A stretch of DNA of 64,000 nt from Platanthera guangdongensis (Eukaryota > Streptophyta > Magnoliopsida > Asparagales > Orchidaceae): NCBI GenBank assembly GCA_039583875.1, contig CM077151.1, positions 117,467,519 to 117,531,518 on the forward strand, read 5' to 3'. The notes under the pieces are model-generated. The model saw only the letters and a program-made list of their open reading frames with translations, was not told the DNA's origin and did not search any database. Positions 11,332-22,966 of this stretch are shown piece by piece. The translations under genes were made by a program, and so were the position numbers. Within the stretch, counting starts at the first letter, position 1. Every line of letters starts with the position of its first letter.

Positions 11332-12909
11332 ATGGAGCTGGACCATGGGATCTCTCCACTAAGACTTCCCACGTGCACAAAGGAGTATTATCCCATCTAG
11401 AAGATGAGAGTGTCCTATCACTTGCAGGCTATCGATCCTCGAGCATCTCTCATCTTGGAAGAGGGTCCATTCATTCCTATGAAGACTTCCGGCTCTGGAA
11501 AGGATATCCAAATTCCCAAGTGTACTACTGAGATGTCGGAGACTGAACTCTCATTATTCAATCTGAACAACATAATTCGTCAGATTATCATGGATGTCTG
11601 GTCTGGACATTCCCGATCTAGATTGGAAAAGTGTGGGACGGCCAACTCTATGTGGGTAACCATCTCAGATCTCATGGAGGGATCAGAGAAAGCAGGGATC
11701 TGTTGTCAGCAAGAGGATGAAGCCTATGTGGGGGTCCTCGCTTCTGAAGATGAAGGCAAGGATCAATCAGACAGCATCAGGACTCCGTTGTCCTTGTCAG
11801 AGACTGAAGAAGAAATTGAGGAAAACAGTTCTGATGAAGCTGACACAACGGTCTCTGGCGATAGTAACAGTAACTCTGAAGAGCAGGTAACTTCTTCCTC
11901 TTACCCCTTTTCTCTTGAAGTTCCTGAAGACAGGAATTGTTATCCTTCAGAAAATCCTGATTCTCTGAAGAGAGCCCTTCAGAAAAGCAACCTACTTGCT
12001 GAGGAGCAAGCTCAGGAGATTGCTCGGCTGAAGATCTTGTTGGTTCTCCAATTGGCATCCAACAAGGTTAAGGACTCTAAAATCTCAAATCTAGAGAGTA
12101 GTCTAGAGAATGAGAAAAGGATAGTATCCAACTTTTCCAAGGTTGATGCTATCAAGAGAAAGGAAGAAAATGGGTGGATCTCCCGAATTATCAATTCGTG
12201 GAGAAATGGGGAAACGGTATTCAGACCCCCCACTCCAGGTAGGAAAAGTACTCATCATGCCTTCTGGTATGATCACAGGAACAACCGTGATCACTGCAAG
12301 GGTGATTTGCCCTCATGTGGAGACACCCATAGTGCAAGGGCTGTCATGGCCACCCATGAGAGAATACCTAAGGCTCATTCTGAACCCTTTGTATTCTCGG
12401 CCACTGCCCCAACTCGGCATGAATCTGCTGGTATCAGCTCTCAGAATGCTTCTCACCACCCTAGGACACAGGAAAGGGAGGTTAGAAGTCATGCAGTAAG
12501 TTCTCATGGGGCCTATGGAAGGGTGCTGACTGAACAGAAGGCACCACCTCCTAGGCCTCATGACGCTCGCTACATGCATTCCTTCCACCCTTCCAAGTGC
12601 CACGGTGGAAGAGGCAATTTTGTGAGCAGATCCTGCTCTATCCCGTTTAGACCTAGGACCATGACTACCTCAGTCACTGGATCAGGTCAGAAACAGAGGT
12701 ACAACATTCACACGTGTTGGTGTTGTGGCAAGGTGAGACACTTTGCCACAGACTATTGGCACAACCCCTTTGTGTCAAGGGAAAGGGACTATCCACATCT
12801 TCTGGGCAGAGGTAGTCTTCCTGACAGGATTTCTGAGGGAAGGAATTCGAGTTTTTATGCTAACAAGAACCTAGGACCCAATACATATTGGGTTCCTAAG
12901 GTAAGGTAA
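11332..12909 (+). pseudogene. gag: gag of element B (copia type), near-complete
   Basis: The likely start is ATG 11332, because the frame before the long open stretch reads as a copia Gag N-terminus (Y-Y-P then the K-M-R-x-x-Y-H-L-Q region). A TAG at 11398-11400 interrupts it, at a place where this family normally has Trp. From ATG 11404 there are 501 open codons: a UBN2-like N-terminal part, an acidic Ser/Glu-rich segment with a coiled-coil-like stretch (about residues 190-250), then a basic region. The zinc knuckle reads C-x2-C-x4-H-x4-Tyr at 12715-12756, so the last metal ligand is TAT instead of Cys. It ends in W-V-P-K-V-R, the usual run-up to protease, but a stop follows and there is no protease. 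RNA binding should be weakened. Confidence 0.75.
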
Positions 12910-13959
12910 CCTTCTTTTGCAGGGTAGTCTAGGTTCCTGTAAATATGATGGGAACTAGACAGAAGATGTTTCAAGACTGAATTGGAACAAGTATCTGGAA
13001 TAACAGAAGTACTATCTACAATGGTATACTCACATTGAACACCTTGTATGCTTTAACTAGAGGGGCTAAATGATAAATCTCATAATCCCAGGTACTTTTG
13101 ATCAGCTCCAATAATTGAGTCATATTGTGTCGACATTTACATATATATATATTTATATATATACACATATATGTGTGTACAACTAAGAAAAGGTTAACAC
13201 TGTAAAAATAACCCTTAGATACATTAATAAAGATTTATCTGTAAATTCACTGGTAGATTCGAGAATAAACATCTATAGGCATAAATCAGTTCACTGAAAA
13301 TTAAAGAAGATACGTCATTGGAATTCCCTAAGACTTACAATTGACATCAAGAAATGTATGGAAAAACCCCGTTCAAACCCTAAACAGATTGATATTAAGA
13401 AATACATATATTTAGAAGATTTTTAAACCGTCTTAATATCAGAAGATTTCGAGAATCCGGCATGCCTCTTAACCCGTAGATTCCTATTGAAGAATCCCTT
13501 TGATTTCGATTTAGAAAAACTCCCGCCGATCCCTCGTATTTCGCATTTCGCACGAAAACCCGTCGATATCGCGCAGGAATCCCGCCGACCCTTCATATTC
13601 CTCATTTCCGTCGAAGTTCCTCATTTCCGTCGATATCCCGCAGGAATCCCGCCTCCTCTTCCGTCGATATCCCGCAGGAATCCCGCCGCTTCTTCCGTCG
13701 ATATCCCGCAGGAAACTCGCCGATTCTTCCTTCCATAGATCACTCCTCTCGCGTCCAGGGTGCTCGTCCAGGGATTTCTCCGCGGTTTCGATCAAACAAA
13801 GTCGCGAGCGCCTTCAGGTTTTCCGTCGTTTCCGTCGATTCTCACCTCCTACGCTTTTGGGTAACCACATCCTCACCCTTACAGTGACTTACTGTTAGTG
13901 TAGCTTCCCTCTTGATTTCTGATTAGGCGTAGTCTTGGGATTCCCTCCCTAGGTTTGCA
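12910..13959 (+). other. Gap between gag and the env-position ORF where pol should be
   Basis: I see no protease, integrase, RT or RNase H in any frame. The stretch is AT-rich with a short TA/CA microsatellite at 13141-13180. It turns GC-rich after 13430, with a 34-base repeat (13560-13729), and ends in a leader to ATG 13960. A GT...AG pair (13861 to 13926) could be a small leader intron; this is a weak inference. Confidence 0.6.
13560..13729. repeat. 34-base tandem repeat upstream of the env-position ORF
   Basis: Four copies of CCGTCGATATCCCGCAGGAA followed by TCCCGCC. Three are contiguous with starts at 13627, 13661 and 13695, and one more diverged copy is at about 13561. Confidence 0.8.
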
Positions 13960-16328
13960 ATGGCTCCAAGGACAACCGCCGGCCTGGTCACTGGATGTGA
14001 GTTGGTTCGAACCGGGTTCTCACATGCCTCGGATGAGTTCAGAAACATCATCATCATGCTTGAAGAGGCTGGAATCTCTTTTATTCTGGAGCACCCCTGC
14101 AAAATTTTGGACAAAGAAGTGTTGGAGTTCTTCGCAACCGCCAAACTTCGGAATGAAGACTCTATCATCAAGAGTAAGGTTGCAGGTGCAAGGATCAAGT
14201 TGTCTGCAAGCAAACTGACCCAATACTTGCAGCTCACTAGTTCTGAGCACGAGGATTATCTGGAGGAACATGATAAAGCCAGGACATTGTTATTCTGTGG
14301 ACTAGCTAGAGGGACCAGATCGATAAAGCGAAAGGAAATGAATGAGGAGGGGAAACTTTTGTCCGACATCATTGGGAAGGTACTGATATGCAAACCCGGA
14401 TCACATGACCACATCTCAGCTGACATGTTCAAGATCCTTGTGGCGATAGTCTGCAGAAAGAGATTCAACTGGGGGGCTATGCTTTTTAAGAAGATTAAGG
14501 ACACTCTTATATCTCCAAGTTTTGGAAGAATCATCAGCTTATATCTTAATCAGTTGAATAGAGATAGGTTCGACATGAGTAAAGGAGTTCCATTGCATTA
14601 TTTGAAGAAAATGGACTCCAGCGTATTTGACAGATGGGAGCGACGCATCGGTCAGGATGCAGTGGTAGTGGAACAAGAAGAATCTCCTGCCAAGGATAGA
14701 ATTGGAGCAGATTCCGTGGTTCTTCCCAGTGAAGTTCCTGATGCATTGACTGCAGGAATTGAGGGGGAGCCTCTACCCGCTTCTGCTAATGTCATATCTG
14801 GCATCTCTCAGATAGCTAGAGATGCTGTTGCGGATCTGCAGGAAGACAGTGAAGATGTGGTGGAACATGAGGCGGCCCAAAACGTGAATGATCTAGGAGC
14901 CGGAGGTGATGTAGAGGAGAATGATGAGGAAGGTTTGGAAGATGCTGCAGTTGAGAATGACATCATGGATGATGAGAATGAGGAAGAAGGAAATTAGAGA
15001 CAGGAAGTAATGGAGCCTCAGGACGACACTGAAGTTCCATCTGAAAAGCAAGCTCCTGAGCTAGTTCCTGAGAAAACTAGTGCAACAGTGGAGGGGGAGT
15101 CCTCTCAGCAGAGGCTGCTAAGTACTTCTGAGAAATCCACTGAGGCTGCAAATATTCACCCTATAGAGACTGTGCAAGTGTCCAGCTCTACAAGTGAATC
15201 TGCTGAAGAGCAAGGCCAAGGAATGCCTCAGGGTCATCCACTACGAGCTGATCTAGCTAATCACACTGTGAATGTTATTCAAGGTATAGTGGATGAGCTC
15301 AAAGCGTCTTTTGAGCAAGCTCAAAATAAAATGTTAAAAAGAATTAAGAAATCTGAGAATCTAATGCTCAAGAACGTTGTGGAAATTAATCACAAACTGG
15401 ATTTGATGGAAAAGAAGTTCGAAGACAAGTATACAGAAGCCGACAAAGCTGTAACTCTTCTTATGGACGGATTGAAAAAGAACACAGATACTCTCGCAGT
15501 AGTTAATCAGAATGCTCATGTAGTGGCAAATAACATCCAAAAATTTGATGCCAACATGGTGGTTCTTAACGAAATCAACAATCCTTGATTACCGAGTTCT
15601 CGAACACTACAAAGCACATTGATGAGTCACTGCATTCTTATGCAAACTCCATTGCCGTCGAAGCCAAAAAGGGGGAGGAAGCATATACAGCTAAGATGGC
15701 CGGGCTTCAGGAAATCATAATCAAAAATTTTGACTAGTCAAACTTATATGTATATGACAGCTGCTGGTGGATGCTCAAACAAGTGTTAGGCACCAAAATC
15801 CCTGAAAATCCTGAGGGTCACCCTGCTCCTGAAAATAATACTGCGGCTGATGAGGGAGCAAGTGCTGAAGAAGTTCCTTTGAGTGAAGCTGATGCTCAAA
15901 GGGCTGCTAGGGCCACTTCCAAAGCAAAACTGATGGCCATGTTTGACCAAGGAGCCCTAGTAAAAGCTAGGGACAAGAGAAAATATCAAGAAGGGACATC
16001 TAAGGAAACGCAAGCTGAAAAGAAAATCAGATTGAAGGAGGATGAAGTAAGGAATGAAAAGTGGAGTCCGGTATCAAAGAGTATTATCTTGGACACGTTC
16101 TGGCTACAAGAAAAAGGGGAAATCAATCGGAACGACGTATACAGCCAGCATGAGTGGGAGCTGCACAAGACATATGAAGCTAAACGGAACATATTCTTCA
16201 GGACCAACACTGCGGCAGATAAAGCTCCTCCTCCCAGATACTATCCAAAGCCCAAGGAGTACGTTGAGAGGCAGAGAAAGAAGTTCCTGGCTCAAAAACA
16301 CAAGGATGACCTAGCCAAAGAGAAATAG
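13960..16328 (+). pseudogene. env-position ORF of element B (plant transposon domain, coiled coil, conserved C-terminal block)
   Basis: The function is unknown. By position (after gag/pol, before the polypurine tract) it matches the third ORF of SIRE/Maximus elements, often called env-like; I see no clear signal peptide or membrane anchor. Residues 1 to about 235 resemble the Pfam 'putative plant transposon protein' domain (recalled, not searched), including F-N-W-G-A-M-L-F near 14466. An acidic stretch follows (to 14994), then Glu/Ser/Pro-rich sequence, a Lys/Glu/Leu coiled-coil region (15290-15580) and a basic C-terminal block with W-S-P-V-S-K-S-I-I-L and Y-V-E-R-Q-R-K-K. Breaks: TAG 14995-14997 (frame continues), a frameshift near 15585 and TAG 15735-15737. 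The C-terminal block recurs in E and the N-terminal domain in C. Confidence 0.7.
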
Positions 16329-16399
16329 ACATAAGTTTATAGCTTGTCATTCTCTCAAGAACACATTTATCTTTTTTTATTGTTATATGAACAATTTTT

Positions 16400-16402
<3 letters not shown>

Positions 16403-16474
<72 letters not shown>
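16403..16474. repeat. (AT)36 microsatellite
   Basis: Uninterrupted AT dinucleotides between the env-position ORF and the polypurine tract of B. Confidence 0.97.
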
Positions 16475-16477
<3 letters not shown>

Positions 16478-16604
16478 TTTATGATTGACTCAAGCTTTTG
16501 TCTGTTTGCCTTTATTTTCTTGTGCCGTATCTTTAAATTCTATATGCTGTATATATTATCTGGATGGTGGTATTCATCTTAGCTAGTAGGATTTTGGCTT
16601 CGTC

Positions 16605-16618
16605 AAATAGGGGGAGAT
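16605..16618 (+). other. Polypurine tract, element B
   Basis: AAATAGGGGGAGAT abuts the 3' LTR start TGTTGG. Identical to the tracts of A, C and E. Confidence 0.9.
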
Positions 16619-18199
16619 TGTTGGGTATTGTATCCACAATTACCTGGATTTGAGGAAGCCACCTGTCAAGCTAAGATGAATTCATAATGTATTTGATGAA
16701 ATCTTTTAAGTTGTGCTTGCAGTTATTCCACGCTAAGTACACACCAATGTCAGGGTGCAGTAGGTCAATATATACGGGTCTGCGCGACGTAATCCCTCGT
16801 TGAGCAGATCAATGTGTTGGCCTACGTGTACTCTCTCTATTGGAGTGTACTTATTTTCAAGTGCAGGGCTGTGATAATGCAAGAGCAAACAAGGAGCAAG
16901 GACGGGTCAAAGAGCAGCTCATGGGTGGAAAGACGAAAAATCGTCTAAGTAACAATCGACGAGAATCACCAAGTGATTCTCGCCGATTCGGCGAGAATCA
17001 CTAGTGATTCTCGCCGAATCGTCGAGAATCACTAGCTGATTCTCGCCGTCTCTATCCGGCTACATCAAAGCGTGCAAATCTGCCACTAAGTCATAATCGT
17101 CGAGAATCATCAAGTGATTCGGCAAGAATCTTTAGTGGTTCTCGCCGAATCGTCGAGAATCACTGGCTGATTCTCGCCGACTCGTCGAGAATCACCTTCG
17201 ATTCTCGCCGATTTTGACTTGGGTGATTTTCTGGATCCCGCTGGACCAGATCAAATGTTAAGACGCTATTTTGAACTGCTTTTAGGGTTTCTTCTGGTGG
17301 GACCCATAACGGTCAAAAAGGAGTATTCTACTGTATAAATACACGTGTTTTGAACAGTAAAGAAGAAGACAGAAAAACAAATACACGAGCCGTCGATGTG
17401 ACCTAGATCGCGAATCGTGCTCCGCCGCTGTCGCCCGTGCCAGTCGATCGCTGGCCGTTTGATCGTGGTTTCTTCCAGATCTCCCGACGACAGAAGCTTA
17501 GCCAAGCACAGCGTCTCACGGGTCTAACCAGAGCTCCTTTGTCTCTTGAATCGTTGATCGGGAAAACCTTCCCCTTCCAAATCGATCGAGACGATCGATC
17601 CTAGTGTGACCGTTGGTAGACCTTGCTAGCTTTGCTACGAAGATTGAATCTCCAAAGTACAGCAGCCGCACACCGTTGTCGCCGCCGATCCCGAGAACCA
17701 AGCCGCCGCCCTTCTTGCCACCGCCGGTTTCAGGGAGATTCTCTCCAAGTGAGATCTAGGGTTGTGGACTCTTCGTTGACTTCAAGAACACGTCGTCGAA
17801 CGAAGAGGGACACCTTAGTATCCATAAGTTGTTTGTAATTCTTGTACATTCTATTTTCAATTTTGTTGTAAAGGAACGTTGGTTCCTAGTTGTAAGGGTT
17901 GGGTGCAACCCGTGTTGTGGGAGTGGTGACTCGTACGTGTGGAAGGGTTCCTTCCGTTAGTGCAAGGATTGGATTTCAATCCTGTTGGTGATGTGACCGA
18001 GTCGTCCCTGGTTGGGAGATAGGTCAAAGCTGGAAAGTGGATGTACCCAAATCGGGGAAACACTATAATTTGCCTGTGTCCTTTCTGTGCTGTGGTGTTT
18101 TGTTTTCTTGTGCAGGTACAATTTTAATTCCGCAAAAATACCGCAAGTCACATATCCCCCCCCCATAGGTGAAGGTAGTTGACACTAGGTGGACTTTCA
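16619..18199 (+). repeat. 3' LTR of element B
   Basis: 1,581 bases, the partner of 9673-11257. It has the hairpin array at about 16957-17209 and TATAAATA at 17334-17341. The terminal CA is followed by the GCCGG duplication. Confidence 0.92.
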
Positions 18200-18502
18200 G
18201 CCGGCCACCCCCCCTAACTTCAACATCTCCCACAGCCACCCCCAGCCAAAAGCAAGCCCAGCATCACCTTCAGTGAGCTCAGGCGAGTGGAAATCGATAT
18301 CTGGAGCACTGCTTTTGCTGGAGAAACCAGGAAACGGGAAGGACTCGCCGGAGTAAGCATGTTTATATTTTGGAATTATGTAGAATTTACAATTTCGGTT
18401 CGAACGGACAGTTACAGAAGAATTAAGTTCCTGAAGTCTCAATTTCGGTTCGTTTCACCTCACCTCTCACCGTATTGGAATTCTAGATCGAATAGGAGAG
18501 AC

Positions 18503-18524
18503 ATCGGGCTCAATTGATCCCGAT
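18503..18524. repeat. Near-perfect 22-base palindrome in the Tekay LTR
   Basis: Arms ATCGGG (18503-18508) and CCCGAT (18519-18524) flank TCAATTGA, with one mismatched pair. The equivalent site in copy 2 (56198-56223) is a perfect 26-base palindrome. Confidence 0.8.
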
Positions 18525-18575
18525 ACCATGTGAGCAGAGAGCAAAAATCTGAGCTTTTTCTTCTTGCTCGGGATC

Positions 18576-18644
18576 GCCGGAGGAGCCACCTCCGGCAGCC
18601 TCACTGCCGGGAAATGCCAGCCACCACCTCAACGAAGGTGGTGG
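18576..18644. repeat. Two adjacent GC-rich hairpins in the Tekay LTR
   Basis: GCCGGAGG (18576-18583), loop AGCCA, CCTCCGGC (18589-18596). Then CCACCACCT (18621-18629), loop CAACGA, AGGTGGTGG (18636-18644). Copy 2 keeps a pair at 56289-56305 and 56317-56340. Confidence 0.8.
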
Positions 18645-21372
18645 CAATAATCGTCGGCGGTGGCTTCAGCCCAAGTGGCCAGAAATGAGAAATCTTGTTG
18701 ATCCAGGTCGGGATCATCCCAGCCGTTGGCTCTAGGTACGGGATGAACGAATGTCGTCCGTTTCATTTGATATGATTAATGAATTATATTAATGTGAACA
18801 GTAAATTAAATGTCACATTTTTACACATTCATTGCATGCTAAACATAGGCCTCTTAAATGCAAATTCAGATTCAGACATCAAAATGAAAATTGTAGGCCT
18901 AATCTTACCTTCAATTTGCCACCATAAACTTGAGATTTGGAGCAGTAGGGCTCCCTATAGGACCAATCTACTAAGACTAGTCCTAGGCTAGGGAAGAAAT
19001 TTAATTGAATGCCCATGCCAAACCAGCAGTCCACATGACCTAAAATATTGGGTATGTGCTTGATTAGGCCAAACTTAGACCTTATTAAAATATGAGAATT
19101 TATGGAAGAAATTGTCCGATAGGTTTTGTGAAAATACATATAATTAAATTAACTGAATATTTCGAGAAATACAAATCCAAATGGCCCCAAATTTTTGTAG
19201 CATGTACTTTGGGTCAATATAGGACCATGATAAAAATTTCAGCCTTTTTGGGCCTCTGCCTGTTGGGTAAACCCACTTGCATGTGTATGATGTATATAGG
19301 CTTGGGGTGCCTTTAGCAAACATTTATATATTGGGGATTTAGCCCATTTGGAACATGAAAAGTCTATCAAATATTGGTCAGAGGATTACTAGGGTGAAAT
19401 ATACCTTCAGCAGAAGTAATGAGATTTTTGGGATCAAAAATCCCATTATTTTGAATTTTTGAGTATTAGGCCATTTAAGGATAAATATTTTAAACATAGG
19501 GTTATTAATGAGTTAAAATTCTCAAATTTTGTTAAGAACTCAAGGGAGTCATATTTAACCCCTGGAAAATTTTATGGGTCTGTTAGATGTTTATATTTTG
19601 GAATTATGTAGAATTTACAATTTTGCCCCTTTATGCAAATTATTTAAAAATGATGGAAATTACAGTAAGAATATTATGAAAAAAATTCCTGGTGACTTAA
19701 TTATGTGTTTGTGACCTTGTGTAAGTTTCTTAATATTTTTGGATGCTTTTATAGATTTAAAATCGCATAAATTGCATTTTTGTTATATATCACGTTTGAG
19801 TTTTGGTGAAACAAACTACTATTTAGGACATTAAATTTTTGTATTTGGTATTATTTCAGCAATTTACATCTGCAATTATTTTCCTTGAATTTTTAGAAAC
19901 ATATTTAGTGTACTTCATTTGTAAAGTGGCCAATTCATGGATTTAACTTAAAAGGAAAATTAAATGGAAATGTAAATGGCAAAATTAAAAATTTTGGAAA
20001 CCAGTCATAATTAGCGTAGATGATCATCAAGAAAATTTATTAGACCAGGGGGATCATTTGATATAGTACTTCTTGCATAAAGTGACATAGGCCACTTAAT
20101 TAAAGGATTTAATTTAGGGTCATATGATTTAGAAAAATAGTGAAAACTCCACATAATCAATATCATATATCACACCAGCCCATGATAAATGGTTAGGGTC
20201 ACTTTGGCCAAGAAATTGGAAGTCATAATTTATGGGTGGTATTAGGTCATGGGTTGCGTCTAGCTTAGATAGTATATACTACTAGGACCGCAGGGGATAA
20301 GAATAAACATTCAGATGGTAATTATTGTGGGAGAATAAACCCTGGTTGGTCTACTATAGGTCATTTCTTGGTCACGAGCAATATAGCGCAAGTCCTAGGT
20401 TAGTAATTATAACAAAGGCCGGCGGAAGACCGCCGCCCTTCTATTAACATCTTAAGTCACTAGGATCATTCCAGAGTAATAATGAGAGCAGTATACGGAC
20501 AAGGGGTAGACACTAATAAGAGTAATTATCCTTGAAAAAGGGAGCTTCAGGATTCAGCCCATCATAGTTCCTAGTGCCCTCGAGAGCCCTTCACCGGGCA
20601 TGCCCTGGGCAGTCCTGGGATTAACCTTAAACTAATAGGTGCAACTAACACTAGACAAGAGTAGTCTAATAGGTTAAAGCATTGTGGTTCATTCTCACCC
20701 ATGATGGGTTTGAGGGATTTGAATAAGCGTACAAATATGCATTATCACCCATGGAGGGTTGGATGGATTCAGAACTAAAGCACTGATGTGCAATCTCACC
20801 CGCGAAGGCTTGGACGGTTTCAGGACAGTTTGGTCCTACGAGCTAGAGGCTCGGGTTGGAATATCTTGCATGTGCATAAACTTGTGGCGGGTCATGCGGT
20901 ACTGGGCCAATCGTCACACCGATGGTAGTACAGTAGCTCTGGCGAGGTGTAATGGTTTGAGGGGCCAGTGGGTTGTTTTACGCTGCGGACTGGAGGACGA
21001 TCCCCGAAAACGCACACTCGACCAAAAAGACTGGTGGGTATCCAACAATTAGTACGCAGAGACTCAAGAGTGCACCTTGATGACTAATTTTAGTCATCGC
21101 TTTTTGGGTAGTTTAGTATTCATAAATATTAGGTTTTAATATAGTGTTATCTATTTACATGCTTAATTATGCTGTTATTTTATTTTAATGTTTGATGTTA
21201 TAATATAAAAATTGATAGTTTATTATATGTATTCTTGTCATATTATGTTATGATTGTTGTATTATTTTATGTTATAAAAAAAATAAAACTAATGTTTGTT
21301 TTGCTTTGTTGTTTGTAGGTTCAAGTCCGAGTAGCCCTCATCAAAGCCCACATGTTGCAGCCCAAATACAAG

Positions 21373-21475
21373 CCTACATGGAGCAGCCCGACCACTCTTG
21401 GTGCAGCCTACATGGAGCAGCCCGACCACTCTTGGTGCAGCCTACATGGAGCAGCCCGGCCCCTCCTTCATTGAT
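21373..21475. repeat. 34-base tandem repeat in Athila 1 U3
   Basis: CCTACATGGAGCAGCCCG recurs at 21373, 21407 and 21441. It recurs in the right LTR from about 30448. It lies upstream of the TATA box. Confidence 0.85.
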
Positions 21476-21889
21476 CCAGCCCGAGCTCTCTTCTTGGTGC
21501 AGCCCGACCTCCTCCCACTTCAAAGATAAAACATCCCACTTCAAGGATGAAGCAACCCAAGCTCCTCTTCAGCCCAAAACCGTGAGCATGCACCTTGCCA
21601 CCTTGGCATGGCCGGCTCCCTCTCTCCATTTCATCAATTCCTTTTTCACATTTCTCTCCCCACACATGCATGCACCTTGCCACCTTGGCATGGCCGGCCA
21701 CCCTCCTCTTTCATCCCCCTTGTTTATTTTATTTTCTCTTTTCATTCTCATTTAAGGCCATGCAATGAATCTCATCATCTCCCCCTCCCTTCATTAAATG
21801 AAATGCATGCACCATCTCCCCATACACATGGCCGGCCACCCCCCTTGCCTCCTCCTCTTCATTCCCATCTAGAATCTTCCCTCCTCATC

Positions 21890-21897
21890 TATAAAAG
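21890..21897 (+). promoter_or_regulatory. TATA box, Athila 1 left LTR
   Basis: TATAAAAG followed by GCACCATGG; the right LTR has the same at 30966-30973. Confidence 0.65.
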
Positions 21898-22805
21898 GCA
21901 CCATGGTCTCATGCTTTAAGAGTTAGATTTTGGAGAGAGCAAGTGGAGAGTACAAGTCAAGAGAGCATTTGTTGCAATTTTATTTCTTAGTTTACCTTGT
22001 TGCAATTTTTTTCGTTGAAGTAATTTAGTATTGTTTTATTTAGCATTGTGTACTCTTTCGTTTAGTATCAATAAAATGAAATTTTCTTCTCTTTACATTG
22101 TTATCTCCTTTTCCAATATGCGTAGCTAATCTTCTCTTAGCCTTCGATCGTGACGATCCATAAAATGAGATGAGTGTTTCTTTTATTTCATAGTTTTATT
22201 TTTGCTTAATTTTAATCAATCCTTCTTTGATTTTTATTTTGTCGACTCCGTATTTCCGGTATACGGTAGTAGGCTTGGGATCTCATATTTAAGTAGCCGA
22301 GAGGCTCATGAATGTGAAAGATGACACAAAGAAGGAAGTAGTTGAACGCAACCCGAGAGATAGGATGACGTAAATCTTCCGGATTGGAGTCAAATCCAAT
22401 AGTGCGGGTCACCTCGATAATGCGGCTTTAGGCCTTTTTGACTTGAAAGAGATTTCAGTAAAAACGTCTATAAGTCAGGGGATTTAATTCTCTAGCGAGA
22501 TTATTTCCTAATTTCGAATCTGTCACGGTCGAGTATGATTTGCAAATTTAAAACTATGCCTTTTCATCCCTCTCATTTCATTTTATGGTGAATCTTCGAT
22601 CGAATGCTAGCTTTTTATTATAAAGTTTTTCGTCTAAAAAATTATCTTTCATTTTAGTTTAAAAATTCTCAAAACTCATTTTCTTTCGGTAGGATAATAG
22701 TTCAAGCGTGAGTAGCAGTATTTGACAATCTCGTGTTTAAATACGACCTTGATACTACAATTCGACATGTACACTTGCCTGTTCAGGTTTTAGCCACCAA
22801 GTTTT

Positions 22806-22823
22806 TGGCGCCGTTGCCGGGGA
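22806..22823 (+). other. Primer binding site, Athila 1
   Basis: TGGCGCCGTTGCCGGGGA, the tRNA-Asp type primer site of Athila elements, six bases after the LTR. Confidence 0.9.
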
Positions 22824-22966
22824 CGCTTTTTCGTCAATATTAGGAAAACGCTTTCGCTATTACTTCTGCAAAAAAAAAATTTCCTTTCTCTATTTTCTTC
22901 TTCAAGTTTTTTTATTTCCCTTCTTCTCTTTTTCTTTCCTCTTTTTCCTTCTAATTTTCTTTGTGC

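Larger units (their letters stand above)
9673..18199 (+). mobile_element. Element B: copia/SIRE-like LTR retrotransposon with gag and env-position ORF, no pol
   Basis: The element is 8,527 bases with perfect GCCGG duplications at 9668-9672 and 18200-18204. LTRs of 1,585 and 1,581 bases start TGTTGGGTATTG and end GGACTTTCA. Order: primer site, gag, a 1-kb gap, the env-position ORF, polypurine tract. Protease, integrase, RT and RNase H are absent. SIRE/Maximus copia elements are known for an extra ORF after pol; here only that ORF and gag remain. The LTRs are very similar, so insertion was not ancient. Confidence 0.92.
18200..21077 (+). repeat. 3' LTR of Tekay copy 1, segment 3
   Basis: This is 2.9 kb of non-coding LTR. 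It aligns in order with roughly 55950-58800 of copy 2: a GC-rich hairpin block (18500-18644), then AT-rich sequence with weak similarity, then a block ending before CACCT (21073-21077), the target duplicated by Athila 1. I see no gene here; the open frames are short and unrelated between the two copies. Confidence 0.75.
21078..22799 (+). repeat. 5' LTR of Athila 1
   Basis: TGATGACTAA... to ...TTAGCCACCA, immediately before the primer site. It contains a 34-base tandem repeat (21373-21475), CTTGCCACCTTGGCATGGCC repeats near 21590 and 21675, and a TATA box. Confidence 0.9.

Noticed and set aside
14995..14997. In-frame TAG in the env-position ORF as a programmed readthrough site, as reported for SIRE1
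   Set aside because: The following bases (AGACAG) do not fit the CAR-YYA type context, and the ORF has two other breaks.
18205..21077. Possible host genes in AT-rich DNA between elements B and Athila 1
   Set aside because: The stretch aligns in order with the copy 2 LTR, and short frames are not shared between the two copies.
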